Source of the DNA: Bacteroidales bacterium
GTDB taxonomy: Bacteria; Bacteroidota; Bacteroidia; Bacteroidales; UBA3663
DNA: 12,933 bases
Direction: 5' to 3'
Assembly: GCA_030526445.1 (NCBI GenBank)
Contig: JAUNCV010000044.1
Coordinates: 1 to 12,933, forward strand
Of the stretch, positions 8,777 to 12,933 are shown piece by piece; the first letter of the stretch is position 1; each line of letters starts with the position of its first letter. The position numbers and the translations under genes are program-made. The notes below the pieces were generated by a model. It searched no databases and had not been told where the DNA came from. It saw only the letters and a program-made list of their open reading frames with translations.

Positions 8777-10891
8777 TCATCGGCAGAAGAAAGCTAACAT
8801 CTTCTTAAGTTCATTGATATCAATAGGTTTAGCAATATGACCATTCATTCCAGCCTGAATTGCATTTCGACGATCCTCTTCAAAAGCGTTAGCAGTCATT
8901 GCCAAAACAGGAATGGTTGCTTTAGCATTGTTTTGCATGCATCGAATGGCTCGGGTAGCTTCATAACCATTCATGTGAGGCATCTGAATGTCCATAAGAA
9001 CGATTGAATAATAATCATCATCGGCCTGCTCAAGCATTTCAACAGCTTGCTTACCATCAACAGCTCGATCTACTGATTCAAAACCGAGTTCATCTAATAC
9101 CTCTAATGAAATTTCAGCATTGAGTTCATTATCTTCGGCTATAAGGACACGCTTTCCCGAGAAATCGACACCTACCAACACCGAACTATCAATACGTTTA
9201 CATTCAGCCTTGTCTGTTATCTTATGGGAAATTGTAACTATGAACTTAGAGCCGACACCAAGTTCACTCTCTACTCTTATAGTACCCTCCATAAGTTCCA
9301 CTAAACGCTTTACAATAGGCATTCCCAAACCGGTTCCTTCCGTTTTGGATTCTGTCGTGGTGTGTTCGCGACTAAATTCTTCGAACAAATGCGGAAGAAA
9401 ATCCTGACTCATGCCGATGCCAGTATCGGTGATGACAGTTTGGAAACATGCCCAACCCTCACGATCAGATGGGATTTCCTTAAGATGCATGTGCACCTTG
9501 CCTCCTGGATCTGTATATTTATAGGCATTTGAGAGAATGTTATAGAAAATCTCTCGCAGTTTGATAGGATCACAGAATACGAAATGATGCTCGACCTCAA
9601 TGACTCGAGTGAAAGTAATGTGTTTCTGTAGCATCATCTCGTGAAATATTGAGAAAATCGCATCATTAAACTGCTCAACACTCCATGGAGATTCTTCAAC
9701 AACAATTGTACCCTTTTCTATACGAGCCATCTCAAGCACATTATTTATAATAGAAAGAAGCACAGAACTTGCTTCATCTATCTTGGCTAAATAGTCCTTA
9801 CGTCTTACAGGGTCTTCTTGATACTTGTCAAGCAAATCGCGGAAACCACGAATTGCATTCATTGGAGTACGAATATCGTGACTCATATTAAAAAGGAACG
9901 AAGTCTTAGCATCATTTGCAGCTTCAGCCTCGTGCATGGCCAATTCAGCCTCATCTTTAGCCTTCTTGATCAGTGCCTGTCTATTTTTGAGGATTTTTAC
10001 AATGACAAATGCAAAAATAACATAGACAATAAAAAGAAAAACTGTGAGTTGATAAGCCAATGAGTTAGAATCAGATATCAGTTTATTTGCTGCTATTTTA
10101 GGGAATTCCTGTACAAGGAAGAAATTCTGTCTAGGCAACTTGACCATACAACCACCAACAGGCTGATCTGGCAAAGAGAAAAAAGACACCTCATTCGAAA
10201 GGCCTTCTTGCAAAGTCTGCGAAGTTGCCGCATCTTCCACAAAAAGATCCGTAAGATATGTTTCGTGCGTTGGGTCAAAACTGTCACTGCTTGCAATGAC
10301 ACGTCCTTCTGATGTTGTAAGGAACGAAAGACCTGCCTGACCGAAATATTCAGACGAAAGCAGGCGAGTTATACGATTTGATGCTTGGTAAACGCCAACC
10401 AAAGAGCCCACAAACTCACTTTGGTAATAGACCGGGGCATAAAACATAAGAAGGGTCTCATGGGTAGCTCGCGAAACGTGAATCAGTTCCATGCCAATAT
10501 TACCAGCCTTTGCATCAAGATAATACTTGCGGTCGCGCGCATCCGACACACCACCTGTGATGTTGTGATCCATTCCATTTACATCGGCGAACTCCATGAA
10601 ATCGAACACGGAATTCTTAATAAGATCTTGAACACCTGCAATATCAAATTCAGGAGATGTTAGTGAGTTGCTAACCAACTGAGCTAGCACACGAATATTT
10701 CCCAAACCCTCGTTGATAGCATCATCAAGACGCTCGGCTGTCTGAGACGTTTTGTCGTATAGATAACTTCTACCAGTACTAGCAATTCGACCATTATTGC
10801 GAACCGCAAAAATGGTGATGCCGCCAAACACCAAAAGTGAAAGCAAGGCACAGCCCAACAGGTAATAGATTTTCCTTTTCTGTATCATCAT
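8777..10891 (-). CDS. Hybrid sensor histidine kinase with periplasmic Cache-type sensor and receiver domain
   Basis: A 704-residue inner-membrane kinase. Membrane helices at about 9-30 and 280-300 flank a periplasmic sensor of about 250 residues. This resembles a double-Cache domain (for example DARDRKYYLDAKAG at 117-130 and APVYYQSEFVGSLVGVY at 152-168), a fold that usually binds small molecules. A short coiled-coil follows, then the HisKA box with H338 in NMSHDIRTPMN. The ATPase motifs are N455 (N box), DTGIG at 489-493, FEEFS, and GTGLGM at 519-524. The C-terminal receiver has the acid pair E586-D587 in AEDN, phospho-acceptor D634 in MDIQMP, T667 and K688. There is no Hpt or DNA-binding output domain, and no separate regulator lies beside it, so the next partner must be encoded elsewhere. 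ATG codons at 10891 and 10888 are equally possible starts. Confidence 0.94.
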   Translation of the reverse strand: MMIQKRKIYYLLGCALLSLLVFGGITIFAVRNNGRIASTGRSYLYDKTSQTAERLDDAINEGLGNIRVLAQLVSNSLTSPEFDIAGVQDLIKNSVFDFMEFADVNGMDHNITGGVSDARDRKYYLDAKAGNIGMELIHVSRATHETLLMFYAPVYYQSEFVGSLVGVYQASNRITRLLSSEYFGQAGLSFLTTSEGRVIASSDSFDPTHETYLTDLFVEDAATSQTLQEGLSNEVSFFSLPDQPVGGCMVKLPRQNFFLVQEFPKIAANKLISDSNSLAYQLTVFLFIVYVIFAFVIVKILKNRQALIKKAKDEAELAMHEAEAANDAKTSFLFNMSHDIRTPMNAIRGFRDLLDKYQEDPVRRKDYLAKIDEASSVLLSIINNVLEMARIEKGTIVVEESPWSVEQFNDAIFSIFHEMMLQKHITFTRVIEVEHHFVFCDPIKLREIFYNILSNAYKYTDPGGKVHMHLKEIPSDREGWACFQTVITDTGIGMSQDFLPHLFEEFSREHTTTESKTEGTGLGMPIVKRLVELMEGTIRVESELGVGSKFIVTISHKITDKAECKRIDSSVLVGVDFSGKRVLIAEDNELNAEISLEVLDELGFESVDRAVDGKQAVEMLEQADDDYYSIVLMDIQMPHMNGYEATRAIRCMQNNAKATIPVLAMTANAFEEDRRNAIQAGMNGHIAKPIDINELKKMLAFFCR

Positions 10892-10928
10892 TGATATTTT
10901 TGATGAAATTAGTTCTACTTTTCACGGG

Positions 10929-10959
10929 CAAATATAAATGATATTTTTTGAAAAAAGAA
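10929..10959 (-). promoter_or_regulatory. Probable promoter of the histidine kinase gene
   Basis: On the - strand TATATTTG (CAAATATA on + at 10929-10936) matches the -7 consensus. The -33 position 20 bases upstream has only TTC (GAA on + at 10957-10959). The predicted leader is about 30 bases. The weak -33 could mean low or activator-dependent expression. Confidence 0.55.
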
Positions 10960-11006
10960 ACTTTTTGGATTATTTTTTCCATTTTTTGCGCAAAAATATA
11001 TAAAAG

Positions 11007-11038
11007 TTTGGTGTTTAGAAGAGTGTTTCCTATCTTTG
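11007..11038 (+). promoter_or_regulatory. Promoter of the DUF4011 helicase gene
   Basis: TTTG at 11007-11010 and TATCTTTG at 11031-11038 are 20 bases apart, a full consensus match. The leader would be about 30 bases before the ATG at 11075. Confidence 0.85.
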
Positions 11039-11074
11039 CCGTGTTTAATTAAATATCTATAATATAATAAACAC

Positions 11075-12933
11075 ATGGACAAAATACATAGCAAACTAGA
11101 CATCTGGGAACGCAAATTGCTTGACTTCTCTTTGCGCAACACCATGCTGAATCTCTACCTCAGACAAAAAGCCATTCAGTTCATATCGTTCGATGTGCAT
11201 CTGATTGAAGACTATTTGCAGGATGGTAAAGAATATGTCATTGCACCCAAACCCGACATCGAATTCAAGGCCGAAACAGAGGAGCGTTTGGTGCGCTCTA
11301 AACAATTAACCGAACTGCAGGAAAAAGTGAGCGAGGACATCAAGAAACAGACCTTGCATACATATCTTACTGAGACCGAAACTAAAAATACGCTAAAGAA
11401 CATCTACCGTGCCTCAAGAAATGCCATTGAGGAGACTGGTGCCAATGCTCTTTATCTCGCTATTGGCACATTACGCTGGTTCGAGTCAGAGCAGAGTGAC
11501 AAACCTCGCTATGCTCCTATCCTGCTGCTCCCCGTAGAAATGGTCTACAAGAAAGGCGCTTATTACATTCGTACACGCGACGAGGAGATTGCTCTGAACA
11601 TCACACTCATCGAATTTCTGCGCCAAGAGTTCGAAATTGATATCACAAGAATCAATCCTTTGCCGAAAGACGAGCATGGTGTCGATGTGCCCAAAATTTT
11701 TGCCACATTACGCGAAGAGCTCAAACGTCAACCTCGATGGGAACTTGAGGAAGAGACAATCCTTGGCATTTTCTCGTTCAGCAAGTTTGTAATGTGGAAC
11801 GATATCCACAACCACCAGCAGGATTTGCTTGCCAATGATGTCGTTCGAAGTCTGGTTGAGCAGAAACTAACCTTTACTCCTACTCCAGTCATGACCGACC
11901 TCAAGAGTTCAGACAAAAAAATCAAGCCAGAGGAACTGTCTATGCCTGTTGATGTAGATTCGTCACAGATGGCCGCTGTCATCGCTGCTGGTAAGGGCAA
12001 CTCATACATCCTATACGGTCCTCCAGGCACCGGTAAGAGTCAAACTATCACTAACTTGATAGCAAACGCTCTCTACCAAGGCAAACGTGTGCTCTTTGTA
12101 GCCGAAAAAATGGCAGCTCTCAGTGTAGTGCAGAAACGATTGGCCAAGATCAACCTCGATCCGTTTTGCCTCGAAATGCACTCAAACAAAATAACAAAAC
12201 GCCATGTGCTCGAACAACTGAAAAAAGCGCTTGATGTTGCTCACATTGTTCGCCCAACAGAGTATGCTCGAAATGCCCAGCTTCTTTTCGAACAGCGCTG
12301 CCAGCTCATTGAATATATGGAGGCTCTACACGATGTAAAAGGTCCAGAGGGAATGTCGCTTTACGACTGTATAGCTCGCTACGAAGCCATTGCTGGAGAC
12401 CCTCTTGACATTGACACACAGGATGCAGACTTAAAGAAGAATTTCCGCATTGAACAATACGACAACTACAAGCACTTGCTCTCTGAGAAATATCAAGCTC
12501 TTCTGAAACTCATTGGACAACCATCAGCACACCCACTGCTTGGACTCAATGTTGAGGAAGAAGATTTGGCAGATATGAACCGCCTAACAGAACGCATTAA
12601 ATCTGCAGTTCAAGTGCTCAGTAAAACACATAGTAATTACGCAAAACTCTCAGAAGCGCCTACATTAAGGAGCGAATTGCAGCGCGACTGCGGCGAAGAT
12701 GCATTCGCACAGAATGGCGAGGCACTTTACAACGAATGGCGCGAAGTTAAAGCCAAATGGTTCTTGCCACGCTTCTTTGCTAAACGCAGCTATCTGAGCA
12801 AACTGAGAGAGTTCAATAAATTGATTACTGAGGCAGACATCGATACATTCTTAGGTAAGCTCATAGACTACCAACAACTGCACCTGCAGATTGGCAAGGC
12901 TCAAAATACACTCAAGAGTATTCTCAGTCATCA
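11075..12933 (+). CDS. Large DUF4011-type superfamily 1 helicase, N-terminal part only (cut by window end)
   Basis: The frame is open from the ATG at 11075 to the window edge: 619 codons plus two bases, with no stop. The N-terminus carries a DUF4011-like signature: WERKLLDFSLRNTMLNL at 11-27, then ANALYLAIGTLRW (123-135) and RYAPILLLPVEM (145-156). The ATPase begins with a Walker A motif GPPGTGKS at 315-322, followed by the motif Ia region VLFVAEKMAALSVVQKRL at about 338-355. This order is that of very large COG1112-like SF1 helicases. Known members usually run to well over 1,500 residues and often end in a nuclease-like domain. From about 400 the sequence is a long helical insertion, normal for the family. 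Walker B and the second RecA domain should lie beyond the window. Expected activity is ATP-driven movement on or unwinding of DNA or RNA. Its biological role is not established; defence or repair is possible. Confidence 0.85.
   Translation, partial: MDKIHSKLDIWERKLLDFSLRNTMLNLYLRQKAIQFISFDVHLIEDYLQDGKEYVIAPKPDIEFKAETEERLVRSKQLTELQEKVSEDIKKQTLHTYLTETETKNTLKNIYRASRNAIEETGANALYLAIGTLRWFESEQSDKPRYAPILLLPVEMVYKKGAYYIRTRDEEIALNITLIEFLRQEFEIDITRINPLPKDEHGVDVPKIFATLREELKRQPRWELEEETILGIFSFSKFVMWNDIHNHQQDLLANDVVRSLVEQKLTFTPTPVMTDLKSSDKKIKPEELSMPVDVDSSQMAAVIAAGKGNSYILYGPPGTGKSQTITNLIANALYQGKRVLFVAEKMAALSVVQKRLAKINLDPFCLEMHSNKITKRHVLEQLKKALDVAHIVRPTEYARNAQLLFEQRCQLIEYMEALHDVKGPEGMSLYDCIARYEAIAGDPLDIDTQDADLKKNFRIEQYDNYKHLLSEKYQALLKLIGQPSAHPLLGLNVEEEDLADMNRLTERIKSAVQVLSKTHSNYAKLSEAPTLRSELQRDCGEDAFAQNGEALYNEWREVKAKWFLPRFFAKRSYLSKLREFNKLITEADIDTFLGKLIDYQQLHLQIGKAQNTLKSILSH

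Noticed and set aside
9120..10663. Open frames on both strands inside the histidine kinase gene
   Set aside because: The kinase has all its motifs in order over 704 residues, so these are shadows.
11096..12030. - strand open frames at 11096-11305, 11212-11403, 11486-11677 and 11728-12030
   Set aside because: They lie opposite the uninterrupted helicase frame, which has DUF4011 and Walker A motifs and a consensus promoter.

Overview
The window looks like chromosomal DNA of a Bacteroidota, most likely Prevotella or a close relative. The main evidence is the promoter type: six genes are preceded by an exact or one-mismatch TAnnTTTG -7 box with a TTG or TTTG about 19-20 bases upstream, the pattern of the Bacteroidota primary sigma factor. 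Two more genes have the -7 box but a weak -33. No clear Shine-Dalgarno sequences precede the starts. The gene content (pyruvate formate-lyase, LemA/TPM pair, hybrid histidine kinase, secreted esterase) fits an anaerobic gut or rumen bacterium. The genus is inferred from overall likeness, not from a marker gene.

Layout, left to right. 177-1717 (+): a membrane-anchored TPM-domain protein followed by LemA, closed by a two-way terminator. 1794-2390 (-): an HD-domain protein, probably a phosphohydrolase. 2617-5648 (+): pflB and pflA, the anaerobic pyruvate formate-lyase and its radical-SAM activating enzyme, separated by a terminator-like hairpin that may lower activase expression. 5765-5950 (-): a 61-residue single-pass membrane protein with an excellent promoter. 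6127-6576 (-): a small exported protein of unknown function. 6809-8614 (+): an exported protein made of two alpha/beta-hydrolase domains. 8777-10891 (-): a hybrid sensor histidine kinase. 11075 to the end (+): the first 619 codons of a large DUF4011-type superfamily 1 helicase, cut by the window edge.

The genes are mostly single units or pairs with their own promoters and terminators. Only TPM-lemA and pflB-pflA look functionally coupled. Promoters of divergent genes lie back to back at 2475-2565, 6630-6782 and 10929-11038. No gene-free stretch exceeds about 235 bases. I saw no tRNA, rRNA, CRISPR array, insertion sequence or attachment site.

I found no convincing new multi-gene system. The items most worth following are the partial DUF4011 helicase (a family sometimes associated with defence-type nucleic-acid processing), the double-hydrolase protein, and the small membrane protein with an inverted repeat next to its promoter.
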